A DNA stretch of 64,000 bases from V1-33 sp964523105 (GCA_964523105.1 CAZFZN010000015.1:62001-126000), one strand, 5' to 3'. Numbered from the stretch's first letter, positions 27,091-36,604 are shown. A program made the numbers and translations. Notes: generated by a model not told the origin, from the sequence alone.

Positions 27091-27490
27091 CAGCGGGAGC
27101 CGCGCGGAGGCGCATCGGAAGGGCAACTGCCTGCCTCCGGGGAATCGCTTTGCCCTGATGGCCTGCCACGTTCCGCCTTCGCGGGAGAATCGCTGGAGCC
27201 TGAAAAGGAACATGGAGAGGAGGAAAACCGCAGCCGACCGAAGGGAACCGGAGTGCAGCAGAGACAGCCGCAGGCAAACCGGCGAACATTTCATCTTCAC
27301 TGATGAACCAAATGGACCCTGATTCACAAGGATTGACGCATGACTTCGGATGCACTCCCCGGAGGAGGATTCCCGTGAACACAACTGGCTGAGCATCCGT
27401 GATCATCCGGGTCCATCCGTGGTTCTATTTCCCTTTTAAGGTTGAGTGCGGTGCGGTCGAGTGCCAGCAGTGCGGCGATTCTCCATTCCC
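27091..27490. other. 400-bp intergenic region with a decamer tract
   Basis: No convincing gene is seen here. The only structure I can support is the decamer repeat at 27394-27423. A minus-strand frame crossing the region has no recognisable domain and overlaps the end of the FG-GAP gene. Confidence 0.5.
27394..27423 (+). repeat. Three tandem decamers (CATCCGTGGT type)
   Basis: Three consecutive 10-mers: CATCCGTGAT, CATCCGGGTC, CATCCGTGGT. They lie 67 bp before the sucB ATG. The same family occurs as an inverted pair at 36668-36759. Confidence 0.75.
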
Positions 27491-28603
27491 ATGCCCACCG
27501 ATATCAAAGTCCCCAACGCCGGCGAAAGCATCACCAGCGCCGTCATTTCCACGTGGCACAAGGCCGACGGCGCTGCGGTGCAGCCGGGTGATTTGCTCGT
27601 GACCATCGATACGGACAAAGTCTCCACCGAACTGACGGCCGAGGCCGCGGGCATTCTGAAAATCGGCGCGCAGCCCGGCGAGGAAGTGAAAATCGGCGCC
27701 GTGATCGGCCAGATTCTGGAGGGCGGTGTTTCTGTGATGCAGGAACCGCATCCCGCTCCGCCGGCCGCCGCTCCGGCACAGCCTGACGAGCCCCCGGCAC
27801 CTGCTCCCGCGCCTCAGTCGAGTCCGGCAGCTGCGCCGAAAGTGGAACTCACCGTGCTCCCAAAACCGCCGGAGTCCTCCCCTGCCCCGGTCAAGGATGA
27901 AGCCGGCCGCATCACGCGCAAAAAGATGACCCCGCTGCGCCGCAAGATCGCCGCGCATCTTGTCAACGCCCAGCACACCGCCGCCATCCTCACCACATTC
28001 AACGAGGTGGACATGACCGAAGTGATGAACCTGCGCAAACTGCTCCAGGATTCCTTCACCGCGAAGCACGGCGTCAAACTCGGCTTCATGTCGTTCTTCG
28101 TCAAAGCCGTCACCGAAGCGCTCAAAACCGTGCCGCAGGTGAACGCCCGCATCGAGGGCGATGAAATCATTGAGCAGCACTATTACGACATCGGCGTCGC
28201 CGTGGGCACAGAGAAGGGCCTCGTCGTTCCCGTGCTGCGCGACTGTGACCAGCGATCCTTCGCTGACATTGAGAAGGACCTCGCCGCCGCCGCCGCCAAG
28301 GCCCGCGAGGGCAAGCTGACCATCGAAGACCTCCAGGGTGGCGTCTTCACCATCAGCAACGGCGGCATCTACGGCAGTCTGCTGAGCACGCCGATTCTGA
28401 ATCCGCCGCAGAGCGGCATCCTCGGCATGCACGCCATCCAGCAGCGGCCTGTGGCGCTTAACGGTCAGGTCGTCATTCGCCCGATGATGTATCTAGCCCT
28501 GAGCTACGACCACCGGCTGGTGGACGGAAAGGAAGCCGTCACTTTTCTGATTCGCATCAAAGAATGCCTCGAGCAGCCCGCGCGGCTCCTCATCGGCGCT
28601 TGA
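27491..28603 (+). CDS. sucB: Dihydrolipoamide succinyltransferase (E2) lacking an E3-binding domain
   Basis: A 370-residue 2-oxoacid dehydrogenase E2. The lipoyl domain (1-78) carries the lipoylation lysine in DTDKVS (K43). A Pro/Ala linker (about 80-140) leads straight into the catalytic domain, which starts RKKMTPLRRKIAAHL and includes AAILTTFNEVDMTEVM, typical of SucB, and the active-site YDHRLVDGKEA (H341, D345). Normal E2 proteins have a 35-residue peripheral subunit-binding domain between linker and catalytic domain; none is recognisable here. It would transfer succinyl groups to CoA in the TCA cycle. No E1 or E3 gene is adjacent. The ATG at 27491 starts exactly at the lipoyl domain. 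Confidence 0.88.
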   Translation: MPTDIKVPNAGESITSAVISTWHKADGAAVQPGDLLVTIDTDKVSTELTAEAAGILKIGAQPGEEVKIGAVIGQILEGGVSVMQEPHPAPPAAAPAQPDEPPAPAPAPQSSPAAAPKVELTVLPKPPESSPAPVKDEAGRITRKKMTPLRRKIAAHLVNAQHTAAILTTFNEVDMTEVMNLRKLLQDSFTAKHGVKLGFMSFFVKAVTEALKTVPQVNARIEGDEIIEQHYYDIGVAVGTEKGLVVPVLRDCDQRSFADIEKDLAAAAAKAREGKLTIEDLQGGVFTISNGGIYGSLLSTPILNPPQSGILGMHAIQQRPVALNGQVVIRPMMYLALSYDHRLVDGKEAVTFLIRIKECLEQPARLLIGA

Positions 28604-28823
28604 AAGGCGGATGCGCCACCCGCTGAAGGCCGGGGGCTGCTTCACCGTGCCGGCGGCATGCTGCATGTTCGTGACATGCCCCGCCCGTGCGCGTGGCGGA
28701 TTCGTTTCCCGGCGAAGATTGCCGGTGAAGAGGACCAGGCTATGGCCGGGGGCGGCTGTTGACGCGGCTGTGCCGGCCAACTGCCGCCAGTCAACGCCGC
28801 CATCCCAAACCACACATGCAATC

Positions 28824-30164
28824 ATGAGACCTCATCACTACAAATCCATCAGTCTTGGCGCCGCACTCACCGGCTGTGCCCTTCAACTCGCCGCGCTGCC
28901 CGCCACCGCGGCGCGCTCCGGCAACAGCCCGGGGCAGTTCACCGCCACCGCCACCTACGACGTGGCCGGCGACGTCGCCGAAATCGTGACCTGCACCACC
29001 GACGGCAACACCCTCATCTACACCGACTCCGAAGTCGAAGCCCTCGGATTCGTGGACATTTCGGACCTCAGTGACCCTGTGGAAACTCAGTTCCCTCTCG
29101 ATGGCAGCCCCACCTCGGTGACGGTGACGCCGGACGGAGCATGGGCGCTCGTGGTCGTGCATGACGACGAGGACGTCATCGAACTCGACGAAGACCCGGA
29201 AACCCCGCCGGACGAAATCCAGCCGGAGCGCAACTACCTCATGGCCATCAGCCTTGCCGACATGAGTTCAACGGTCATTCCCCTGGGAGGTCAGCCGGAC
29301 TCCATCGCCGTGAGCCCGGACGGACTCTACGCCGCCATCTGCATTGAAAACGAACGCGATGAAGAGGTGGACGAGGGTCTCATGCCCCAAAGTCCCGCCG
29401 GCTTCCTGACCATTGTGGATCTCTGGGAGGGCGGCCCCGCCGACTGGACGCTGCGGGAAGTCGGCCTCACCGGGCTTTCGATGCGTTTCCCCACCGACCC
29501 CGAGCCGGAGTTCGTGGACATCAATGCTGACAACCTCGCTGCAGTCACCCTCCAGGAGAACAACCACATCGCCATCGTCGATCTCGTCAACGGATCCATC
29601 GTCAACGATTTCACCGCCGGCACCACTACACACGGGGCCGATTTGGATGACGATGACGTCATTCGGTTCAACGACCGCCTGGTGAATGCCCGCCTCGAGC
29701 CCGACGCCATCGTCTGGACACCCGGTGGCCAGCTCATTACCGCCAACGAAGGCGATTACGATCTCGATCTGGCCGACGGCGAATTCACCGGCGGACGGAA
29801 CTGGACCATCTTCAATGCAGCCACGGGAAGTGTTATTTACGACTGCGGCGCGACTCTGGAAATGGCCGCGGCCAAAGCCGGTCTCTATCCGGACGGACGC
29901 AGCGATGCGAAAGGTGTCGAGCCGGAAGGCGCGGAGGTAGGCGTCTTCGGTTCCACCACCTACGCCTTCATCGGAGCTGAGCGCGGCAGCTTTGTCGCGA
30001 TCTATGAACTGCTGAATCATCGGCCCACTCCCCGACTCATCCAGGTCCTGCCCACCGGTGACCGCCCTGAAGGACTGTTGGCCATTCCTTCCCGCAACCT
30101 CTTCGTGACCTCCAACGAAGGAGACGGCACCATCTCCATCTTCTCACTGGAGACCGCGAAGTAA
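28824..30164 (+). CDS. Secreted choice-of-anchor I / WD40-like propeller protein
   Basis: A 446-residue protein with a signal peptide (about 1-30) and a beta-propeller of YVTN/choice-of-anchor I type. Diagnostic stretches are LEPDAIVWTPGGQLITANEGDY, the DGRSDAKGVEPEGAEVG segment and the closing DRPEGLLAIPSRNLFVTSNEGDG. Larger relatives continue into a phytase-like or phosphatase-like region; this one stops just after the propeller, so it may be a minimal form. The stop is followed by a strong terminator (30200-30234). The ATG at 28824 begins the signal peptide. Confidence 0.75.
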   Translation: MRPHHYKSISLGAALTGCALQLAALPATAARSGNSPGQFTATATYDVAGDVAEIVTCTTDGNTLIYTDSEVEALGFVDISDLSDPVETQFPLDGSPTSVTVTPDGAWALVVVHDDEDVIELDEDPETPPDEIQPERNYLMAISLADMSSTVIPLGGQPDSIAVSPDGLYAAICIENERDEEVDEGLMPQSPAGFLTIVDLWEGGPADWTLREVGLTGLSMRFPTDPEPEFVDINADNLAAVTLQENNHIAIVDLVNGSIVNDFTAGTTTHGADLDDDDVIRFNDRLVNARLEPDAIVWTPGGQLITANEGDYDLDLADGEFTGGRNWTIFNAATGSVIYDCGATLEMAAAKAGLYPDGRSDAKGVEPEGAEVGVFGSTTYAFIGAERGSFVAIYELLNHRPTPRLIQVLPTGDRPEGLLAIPSRNLFVTSNEGDGTISIFSLETAK

Positions 30165-30199
30165 GACGGCGCGGCTTCGTCAACACTTCAATATGACTG

Positions 30200-30234
30200 G
30201 GAGCGGCGGAACACGGATTCCGCCGCTCCTTTTT
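30200..30234 (+). terminator. Intrinsic terminator after the choice-of-anchor I gene
   Basis: A perfect 12-bp stem (30200-30211 with 30218-30229) around a 6-base loop is followed by five Ts. It begins 35 bp after the stop codon. Confidence 0.9.
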
Positions 30235-30296
30235 CGTCGCGGCGACTTCACCGCCGGTTTTGACCTATGGGGGGACGGATTCCCCGCCTCGCTGCA

Positions 30297-30851
30297 TCAC
30301 GCCCGCCAGTCCGGCCACTGCACTTCGAGCGTGCTCTCGCGCCCGAACCGGTCGCGGTAGCGCACATAGCCGTGTTCGACTCCGAACTCGTGCACGAGCT
30401 TTGTCACTTTGACATCGAAGCAGCAGTACTCGGCGATTTCGTGCAGCTTGCCTTCACGCCACCAGCGGATCGCGTCGAGGCCGTCGGCGGTCTTGCCGGT
30501 GCCCAGGGTGGCGGAGGCGATGTCATCGAGCTTGAGCCGGTGGCCCAGCCTCTTTTCCACGTCCAGCAGCAGGTCGAAACTGTGCATCTGCTCCGTGATG
30601 TCCCACATGCTGTATCCCTGCAGCACGCGGTAGTCGAACTCCACGTGATTGAAACCGATCACGAGATCGGCGCGGCTCAGCGCGGAGATCAGCTGATCGA
30701 CTTCCCGCTCATGGAAGATTTCGTACTTGCCGGCTGCCGTGGAATAAATCACGCCCACGGACATGCCCATGCGGTCCTTATGCTCCCACCCGCCGACGTC
30801 TCCGGCGGAGCGCTGGGTTTCAAGATCGAAATAGACGAAGTTTTTCGGCAT
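30297..30851 (-). CDS. DEDD-superfamily 3'-5' exonuclease-like protein (RNase H fold)
   Basis: A 184-residue protein with the DEDD exonuclease pattern: FVYFDLETQ (Exo I, D9/E11), DLVIGFNHVEFDYRVL (Exo II) and a C-terminal EYCCFDVKVTKLVHEFG (Exo III), where the final aspartate lies. It resembles the YprB/PolB-like predicted exonucleases of the ribonuclease H-like fold. The start MPKNFVYFDLET at 30851 is the natural N-terminus; upstream in-frame codons would be an Arg-rich extension. It faces the choice-of-anchor I gene and diverges from the choice-of-anchor D gene. Substrate unknown. Confidence 0.75.
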   Translation of the reverse strand: MPKNFVYFDLETQRSAGDVGGWEHKDRMGMSVGVIYSTAAGKYEIFHEREVDQLISALSRADLVIGFNHVEFDYRVLQGYSMWDITEQMHSFDLLLDVEKRLGHRLKLDDIASATLGTGKTADGLDAIRWWREGKLHEIAEYCCFDVKVTKLVHEFGVEHGYVRYRDRFGRESTLEVQWPDWRA

Positions 30852-30953
30852 GTGAGGGGCGAGTTGCCGCGCCGGAGGCGAATGCCAAGCGGATTCTGCC
30901 GGCCCGCGGAGCCGGCATTGCTTTCTCCGCCGCCCTGCGGCACATGGCAGGGC

Positions 30954-32426
30954 ATGCACCCGTCCGACTGTTCTCCCTTCCCTGGCCATGTTCGCAGGCC
31001 CTGTTTTTTCCGGTCACGGCTGCCGGCGGTCGTGCTGCTGCTGCTGCTCACCGCCGCGCGGGCCGTCGCCCAGGCCGAAGCGGTGGTGCGTTCCGGCGGC
31101 ACCGACATCGTGGACGCCGCGATCATCAACTACAACGCCGTCAATCTCGGCTCGTCCTCGACCAAAACCTTCACCTTCCACAACATCGGCGTCTCCACGA
31201 TGAGCGGCATCGCCTTCTCCATCAATGGAGCGCATGCCGCCGACTACACCGTCAATGCGCCCACCGTCAATTTCCTCGTCCCGGGAGACAGCATTTCCTT
31301 CAGCATCACCTTCACGCCCTCCCAGGCGTTCACGCGCACCGCGGCGGTTCACATCGCCAACAGCGACCTCAACGAGAATCCCTACGATCTCAACCTGACA
31401 GGAATCGGCACCGCGCCGGAAATCGCCGTCACCGCAAACGGCGTCACCGTCGCCGACGGCGGAGCGCTCGATTTCGGCAATGTGCGCACCGGTTTGTCCG
31501 TGCCGCGACAGGTCAGCATCCGCAATGCCGGCAATGCCACCCTCACCAATCTCAGCGTGATCGTAATCGGCGCCGCCTTCTCCGCGCCGCCCCTCGATGT
31601 CACCAGCCTCGGGCCCGGCGCCTCGCGCACCTTCGCCGTGACCTTCACGCCGCAGGGCACGTTCCAAAGCACCGGCGTGCTGCGCATCAACAGCAGCGAC
31701 GCCGATGAAAATCCATTCGACCTCTCGCTGTCGGGCACCGGCGTGCTGCCGCTGCTGGACGTGGAGTCGCCGCCGGGCACTCCCGTGTTCGACGGCGCGG
31801 ACCTCCTCACTCTCAGCGGAACCGCCGGCGTGCCGGTGCAGCGCACGTTTCTGCTGCGCAATGTCAGCGGCGGCACGCTCACCGGCCTCGCTCTCAGCCT
31901 CGACGGTCCGGACGCAGCCAATTTCTCCGCCGGACCTCTGCCCTCCGATACTCTCGCGCCCGGAGCCACACTCAGCTTTACCCTGACATTCACCGCTCCC
32001 GCGCCCGGGGACAGTTCCGCCGCTCTGCACATCGCCATGGACCAGTCGCCGGCCAATGCCTTCGACATCTCCCTGCTCGGCACCGGCCTGACGCTTTCTG
32101 ATACCGGTGACGAGGACCTCGACGGCACGGCCAACATGATCGAAGTCGCCACCGGACACGATCCACTCACCCCGGGACCGGCTCCGGGTGTGCTCGTAAA
32201 AAACGGCGGCCACCTCGAATTCACCTTCAACCGCCGCGTCGCGTCGCTCATCGACACCATCCTGACAGTCGAATGGGCCGACGATCCGGCCGGCCAGTGG
32301 ACCCCGCTCGACAATTCATCCGCCGTGCTGCTCTCCGACGACGGTGCGCTGCAGGAAATCCGCTATTTCCTGTCCGCCGGCGACACTGGCCGCCGCTTCG
32401 TCCGCCTCCGGGCCAGCCGGCCATAA
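30954..32426 (+). CDS. Secreted choice-of-anchor D (HYDIN/ASPM-like) domain protein
   Basis: A 490-residue protein. A signal peptide ending ARAVAQA is followed by three immunoglobulin-like choice-of-anchor D domains, each with a TFTFHNIG or RQVSIRNAG type strand, a GDSISFSITFTP type strand and a closing DENPFDLSLSGTG motif. A short linker DEDLDGTANMIEVATGHDP precedes a C-terminal domain ending FVRLRASRP. No enzyme motif. Likely an exported structural or binding protein. Start ATG at 30954; an overlapping ATG at 30944 belongs to another frame. Confidence 0.75.
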   Translation: MHPSDCSPFPGHVRRPCFFRSRLPAVVLLLLLTAARAVAQAEAVVRSGGTDIVDAAIINYNAVNLGSSSTKTFTFHNIGVSTMSGIAFSINGAHAADYTVNAPTVNFLVPGDSISFSITFTPSQAFTRTAAVHIANSDLNENPYDLNLTGIGTAPEIAVTANGVTVADGGALDFGNVRTGLSVPRQVSIRNAGNATLTNLSVIVIGAAFSAPPLDVTSLGPGASRTFAVTFTPQGTFQSTGVLRINSSDADENPFDLSLSGTGVLPLLDVESPPGTPVFDGADLLTLSGTAGVPVQRTFLLRNVSGGTLTGLALSLDGPDAANFSAGPLPSDTLAPGATLSFTLTFTAPAPGDSSAALHIAMDQSPANAFDISLLGTGLTLSDTGDEDLDGTANMIEVATGHDPLTPGPAPGVLVKNGGHLEFTFNRRVASLIDTILTVEWADDPAGQWTPLDNSSAVLLSDDGALQEIRYFLSAGDTGRRFVRLRASRP

Positions 32427-32449
32427 TGCGGCGGCGGCTCCGGCGGGGG

Positions 32450-33616
32450 TCAATAAACGTCGCGCCGGTAGCGCTTGTCGGTCTTCATCTGCGCCACGTA
32501 CTCCGCGGCCTGCTCCGGCGATTTGCCGCCGGCGGACTCGATGACTTTGTGCAGCGCAAGGTCCACGTCATTCGCCATGCGGTTCGCATCGCCGCAGACG
32601 TAAAAGATGGCGCCCTCGTCCAGCCACTTCCAGAACTCCGCAGCATGCTCCGCAATGCGGTGCTGCACGTAAATCTTCTCCGCCTGATCGCGGCTGAAGG
32701 CCGTGTCCAGCCGCGAGAGCGTCCCGTCCGCGAGATAGCCGGCCCATTCGTCAGCATAGAAATAATCCGTCTTCGCACTGATCTCGCCGAAGAGGAGCCA
32801 TGCTTTGCCCTTCGCTCCCGTGGCCTTGCGTTCCTGACAAAATGCCCGGAACGGCGCGATGCCCGTGCCCGGGCCGCACATGATGATCGGCGTGCTCTCC
32901 TCCGGCGCCGGCAGGCGAAAGCCTTTGCCCGGATTGATGAAAGTCGGAATCGCCGACTCCGGTGTGATCCGCTCCGCAAGGAACGTGCTCGCCACCCCCT
33001 TCCGCGCGCGTCCATGGCTCGTGTAGCGCACCGTGGCCACCGTCAGATGCACTTCGTCAGGATGCGCTTTGAGACTGCTGCTGATGGAATACAGCCGAAT
33101 CTGCACCTTCTTGTTCAAGCTGACAAATTCCTGCGGCTCGAATTTCGCCTCCGGGAACTGCAGCAGGAAATCGATCACCTCCCGTCCGTAGAGATGCGCC
33201 GCGAGCGGTTCCTTGTGCTCCGGCTGGAGCAAACTCTTCAGCATGGCTCCTTCATAACCACCGCCGCGCTCGGCCACCGCGGCGAGGAATTTCTTGTCCG
33301 GAATGGTGATGGCACAGGATGAAGTCAGCGCCTGCCGCAGCGTCGTCGCATTGCCGTCCAGATCGTTCACCGCTTCGTCGCCCGAGTGCCCCAGAGCCGC
33401 CAGCACGTCGTTCACCAGGTCCGGACAGTTCGTCGGCAGCACCGCCAGCGAATCCCCCGGCTCAAACGTCATCCCGCTGCCGCCCAGCGAAAGTTCGTAG
33501 TGCCGCGTGTCCTTCGGCGAACCCGTGCCTGACAATTTCACCTCCCGTTTCAAACGGGCCATGCAGGGGTTCTTGCGATTGAAAGCGGGCGGAGTGTGAG
33601 CGGGGGCAGTGGACAT
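32450..33616 (-). CDS. CysJ-like NADPH-dependent flavoprotein reductase without an FMN domain
   Basis: A 388-residue protein related to the FAD/NADPH half of sulfite reductase flavoprotein and cytochrome P450 reductases. Visible: an N-terminal FAD-binding barrel, FAD motif IRLYSISSS, the pyrophosphate segment GVASTFL, NADPH motif GPGTGIAPFRAFCQER, a ribose-binding YVQHRI segment, FYVCGD, and the aromatic C-terminus RRDVY. No flavodoxin-like FMN domain precedes it. It could serve a separate flavodoxin, or ferredoxin, or an unlinked sulfite reductase; no cysI is present in the window. ATG at 33616 is preferred over an in-frame TTG three codons upstream. Confidence 0.8.
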   Translation of the reverse strand: MSTAPAHTPPAFNRKNPCMARLKREVKLSGTGSPKDTRHYELSLGGSGMTFEPGDSLAVLPTNCPDLVNDVLAALGHSGDEAVNDLDGNATTLRQALTSSCAITIPDKKFLAAVAERGGGYEGAMLKSLLQPEHKEPLAAHLYGREVIDFLLQFPEAKFEPQEFVSLNKKVQIRLYSISSSLKAHPDEVHLTVATVRYTSHGRARKGVASTFLAERITPESAIPTFINPGKGFRLPAPEESTPIIMCGPGTGIAPFRAFCQERKATGAKGKAWLLFGEISAKTDYFYADEWAGYLADGTLSRLDTAFSRDQAEKIYVQHRIAEHAAEFWKWLDEGAIFYVCGDANRMANDVDLALHKVIESAGGKSPEQAAEYVAQMKTDKRYRRDVY

Positions 33617-33708
33617 GAGTTGCAAAGAGGGCGCGCAGTTTCAGCACATCCCGCCAGGATTGGGAACTGGAAAATGGCGGGCCGGTTCGTCCGCAAATTC
33701 TACGCGGT

Positions 33709-34167
33709 TCATTTTCTGACGATACCGTATTCTTTCTCCACCCGTGCCCACTCTTCAGGAGTCTGCGTAAGAGGCACCACACCTATCCCGCTTGGGTGGC
33801 GATAGCGGCGTTCTGCGGGGTAGAATTTTCCCTCGGGTTCACCGCCGAGACTCAATTCAACTGAGCCATCTCCGCAGAGGACAAGGCTTCCCCTCCACTG
33901 CTTTTTATCGTCCCCATCCAGCACCCACGACACAAGGCCCCTCTCATCCTTTTGGAGAGCGATCGTGCTGTAAAAGTCCACGTTGTTCCAGATCTGTAGC
34001 ACCGTGATCCGATGGCCTTGTGGAGAGTTCCATTCGCAGACGACGATCGTGCGTCCACTCAAATCCGGCAGCCAAACGAAGTAGCTCAAGGCAGCAAAGC
34101 AGATTGAGACCGGCAAGACACCGACCAGCAAATTCCACTTAAGAAATTTCCAGGTTTCAGGGCGCAT
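33709..34167 (-). CDS. Hypothetical single-pass membrane protein
   Basis: A 152-residue protein I do not recognise. One transmembrane helix near the N-terminus (LKWNLLVGVLPVSICFAALSYF reduced to about residues 8-30) is followed by a mostly beta-strand exterior domain with WNSPQGHRITVLQIWNN and a charged C-terminus. The DNA is noticeably less GC-rich than its neighbours. It lies between the CysJ-like gene and the divergent nspC gene. The ATG at 34167 starts just before the membrane helix; a longer frame to 34347 lacks family support. Confidence 0.6.
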   Translation of the reverse strand: MRPETWKFLKWNLLVGVLPVSICFAALSYFVWLPDLSGRTIVVCEWNSPQGHRITVLQIWNNVDFYSTIALQKDERGLVSWVLDGDDKKQWRGSLVLCGDGSVELSLGGEPEGKFYPAERRYRHPSGIGVVPLTQTPEEWARVEKEYGIVRK

Positions 34168-34307
34168 GACGGGGCGTATATGGCGAAGCACCTGCTGCAA
34201 CAGTGAACCATCGACGATGCAGGGACAGCTGACAGGCGCATCGCAGCGATCATGCCGCGCGCTGCATTTCCTGTTTCCGTTTTCCGCGCACCTGGCATGG
34301 ACGGACC

Positions 34308-35483
34308 ATGACCATAGCCGGACCCAATCACGAAGTTTGTGCGACACTCGATCCTGCGCGCGTGCCGTCGCCGGCGTTTGTGGTGGATCTGTCGCGGCTG
34401 CGCCGGAATTTGGAGCACTTGCGTTCCATCAGGGAGCGGGCCGGATGCAAAATCCTGCTGGCGCAAAAAGGATTCAGCATGTGGGCCGTGTATCCGGTCA
34501 TTGCGCAGTATCTGGACGGGACTTGCAGCAGCGGCCCGTGGGAGGCGATGCTGGCGCGGGAGAAGTTCCCGGGCGGCGAAGTGCATGTCTATTCCCCGGC
34601 CTTCACGGCGGAGGACCTGGCGGAGATCACGCCTTTTGCTGATCATCTGTCGTTCAATTCCGTGCGGCAGTGGCGGCTCGGGCAGGAAGCCATCAAAGCC
34701 AGCGGGCGGCGCATCGAGTGTGCGCTGCGCGTCAATCCGCAGGTCAGCACGGGTGCGGTGGAAATGTACGATCCGTGCGCCTTCGGCTCGCGGCTGGGCA
34801 TTCCGGCGGGCGAACTGGAGGGCGAGGACCTGACAGGACTCGATGGCCTGCATTTCCACACGCTGTGCGAGCAGAATTCGGACGCCCTGGAGACGACACT
34901 GGCGGGAGTGGAGGAAAAATTCGGGCACCTGCTGCGGCGCGTGAAATGGCTCAACATGGGCGGCGGGCATCACATCACGCGCGCGGATTACGACGCGGAA
35001 CGGCTCATCCGGCTGGTGCGCGGCATTCAGGACCGCTACGGACTGGCCGTCTATCTGGAACCGGGCGAAGCCATCGCCATCGGCACGGGAGTGCTCTGCA
35101 GCACGGTGATCGACACCGTGCGCAACGGCATGGACATCGGGATCCTGGATGTAAGTGTCACCTGTCACATGCCCGACTGTCTGGAAATGCCGTATCGTCC
35201 GGACATTCGCGACAGCGGCCTGCCGGGGGAAAAGCCTCACAACTTCCGCCTCGGCGGAGGAACCTGTCTCGCGGGCGATGTCATCGGCGATTACTCGTTC
35301 GACGAGCCTTTGCGGCCCGGCCGGCGGCTGATTTTCGAGGACATGTCGCACTACACCATGGTGAAGACGACCATGTTCAACGGCGTGAAGCACCCCGCCA
35401 TCTGCACATGGGATCCGGAGCGGGATGAACTCGAAGTGGTGCGCCGCTTCCGCTATGAGGACTTCCGCGACCGGCTGTCCTAG
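34308..35483 (+). CDS. nspC: Carboxynorspermidine/carboxyspermidine decarboxylase
   Basis: A 391-residue PLP enzyme of the alanine racemase/ornithine decarboxylase fold. The PLP lysine lies in ILLAQKGFS (K54). Other NspC hallmarks are DGTCSSGPWEAMLA, LHFHTLCEQN, WLNMGGGHHITR, YLEPGEAIAI and GGTCLAGDV, where the cysteine completes the active site. It removes CO2 from carboxy(nor)spermidine in the bacterial polyamine route and acts in the cytosol. The partner dehydrogenase is not adjacent. Its TAG overlaps the murG TAG on the other strand. Confidence 0.93.
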   Translation: MTIAGPNHEVCATLDPARVPSPAFVVDLSRLRRNLEHLRSIRERAGCKILLAQKGFSMWAVYPVIAQYLDGTCSSGPWEAMLAREKFPGGEVHVYSPAFTAEDLAEITPFADHLSFNSVRQWRLGQEAIKASGRRIECALRVNPQVSTGAVEMYDPCAFGSRLGIPAGELEGEDLTGLDGLHFHTLCEQNSDALETTLAGVEEKFGHLLRRVKWLNMGGGHHITRADYDAERLIRLVRGIQDRYGLAVYLEPGEAIAIGTGVLCSTVIDTVRNGMDIGILDVSVTCHMPDCLEMPYRPDIRDSGLPGEKPHNFRLGGGTCLAGDVIGDYSFDEPLRPGRRLIFEDMSHYTMVKTTMFNGVKHPAICTWDPERDELEVVRRFRYEDFRDRLS

Positions 35484-36604
35484 CCGGCGGCGATCACGTC
35501 GCAGATGAGGTCGGCGGCACGCGCCGGAGCGAGGCGGCGCAGGGCTGCGCCGAGCGCGCGGCGCTTTTCCGCATCGCCGGCGAGATCGAGCAGCAGCGGA
35601 CCGAGTTCGCCGGCGGCGATGTCCTTTTCCTCCACGGCCACGGCGGCACCGGCACCGGTGAAGACGGCGGCATTGCGGCGCTGGTGATCGTCGGCGGCGT
35701 ACGGATAGGGCACGAGCACGCAGGGCAGGCCCCATGCACTCAGTTCCGTGAGGCTGCTGGCCCCGGAGCGGCAGACGGCGACTGTGGCCAGAACATAGGC
35801 CAGCTCCATGCGCTGACAAAACGGCACCACGCGGCTGGTCAGCGCAGGAACCGCGGCACAGGCGGCGCGCACCGTTTCGAAATCCGCGGGACCGGTGATA
35901 TGGAGCAGCTGCACGCGGTCCGCCGCCGCGGCGAGCGCCGGCAGGGCGGCGATGACGGCGTTGTTCACGCCGCGCGCGCCCTGACTGCCGCCCATGACGA
36001 GCAGCACGGCTTTGTCGTCAGGAAGGTCGAAGAATTGACGCGCCTCCGCGAGCAGCGCGCCGTGATCCGGACCGGCGGGGGGCACGAGCGACGGGCGGAT
36101 CGGGGTGCCGGTGAATTTCGTTCGTCCCGCCGGTAAGTGCGGCGCACATTCCTCCATGCCCAGCAGGACGCGGCGGCAGAATTTCGCCGTCATGCGGTTG
36201 GCTTTGCCCGGCACCGAATTGGACTCGTGGACGAACGTCTTCAGCCCCAGTTTTTTCCCCGCCATCGCCGGTGCCAGGGAAGTGAATCCTCCCATGCCCA
36301 GCACCGCGGTGGCGCGGAAGTCGCGCAGCAGTTTCACGCAGTGCCGCCGCGTCTTCCAGAAGCGCCAGAGGAATTTGACCATCGCGGGCGAGACCGGGCG
36401 CGGCATGGCCACGGCGGGCACCTTTTCAAATGTCAGATCGTCCTGACCTTCCGTCGCCAGCGCATCGATCTGCTTTTCGGAAATGAGCAGCAGCGTCTCC
36501 CAGCCGCGCGCTTTGGCGGCGCGGGCCACCGCGATGCCGGGGAACAAATGCCCGCCGGTGCCGCCGCAGGCAATGACGAGACGTTCAGGTGTCGGGGAAC
36601 TCAT
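35480..36604 (-). CDS. murG: UDP-GlcNAc:undecaprenyl-PP-MurNAc-pentapeptide transferase
   Basis: A 374-residue MurG. The first glycine loop CGGTGGHLFPG (13-23), the second loop MGGFTSLAPA, HESNSVPGKAN, the donor-binding MGGSQGARGVN, and CRSGASSLTELSAWGLPCVLVPYP with DDHQ following are all present. It makes lipid II on the inner face of the membrane. It is not in a dcw cluster here: neighbours are nspC (convergent, stops sharing CTAG) and an AsmA-like gene upstream. Length is near the family norm of about 355. Confidence 0.95.
   Translation of the reverse strand: MSSPTPERLVIACGGTGGHLFPGIAVARAAKARGWETLLLISEKQIDALATEGQDDLTFEKVPAVAMPRPVSPAMVKFLWRFWKTRRHCVKLLRDFRATAVLGMGGFTSLAPAMAGKKLGLKTFVHESNSVPGKANRMTAKFCRRVLLGMEECAPHLPAGRTKFTGTPIRPSLVPPAGPDHGALLAEARQFFDLPDDKAVLLVMGGSQGARGVNNAVIAALPALAAAADRVQLLHITGPADFETVRAACAAVPALTSRVVPFCQRMELAYVLATVAVCRSGASSLTELSAWGLPCVLVPYPYAADDHQRRNAAVFTGAGAAVAVEEKDIAAGELGPLLLDLAGDAEKRRALGAALRRLAPARAADLICDVIAAG

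Noticed and set aside
26710..27396. A 228-codon minus-strand frame across the FG-GAP gene end
   Set aside because: Half of it is a shadow of the FG-GAP gene and the rest has no recognisable feature.
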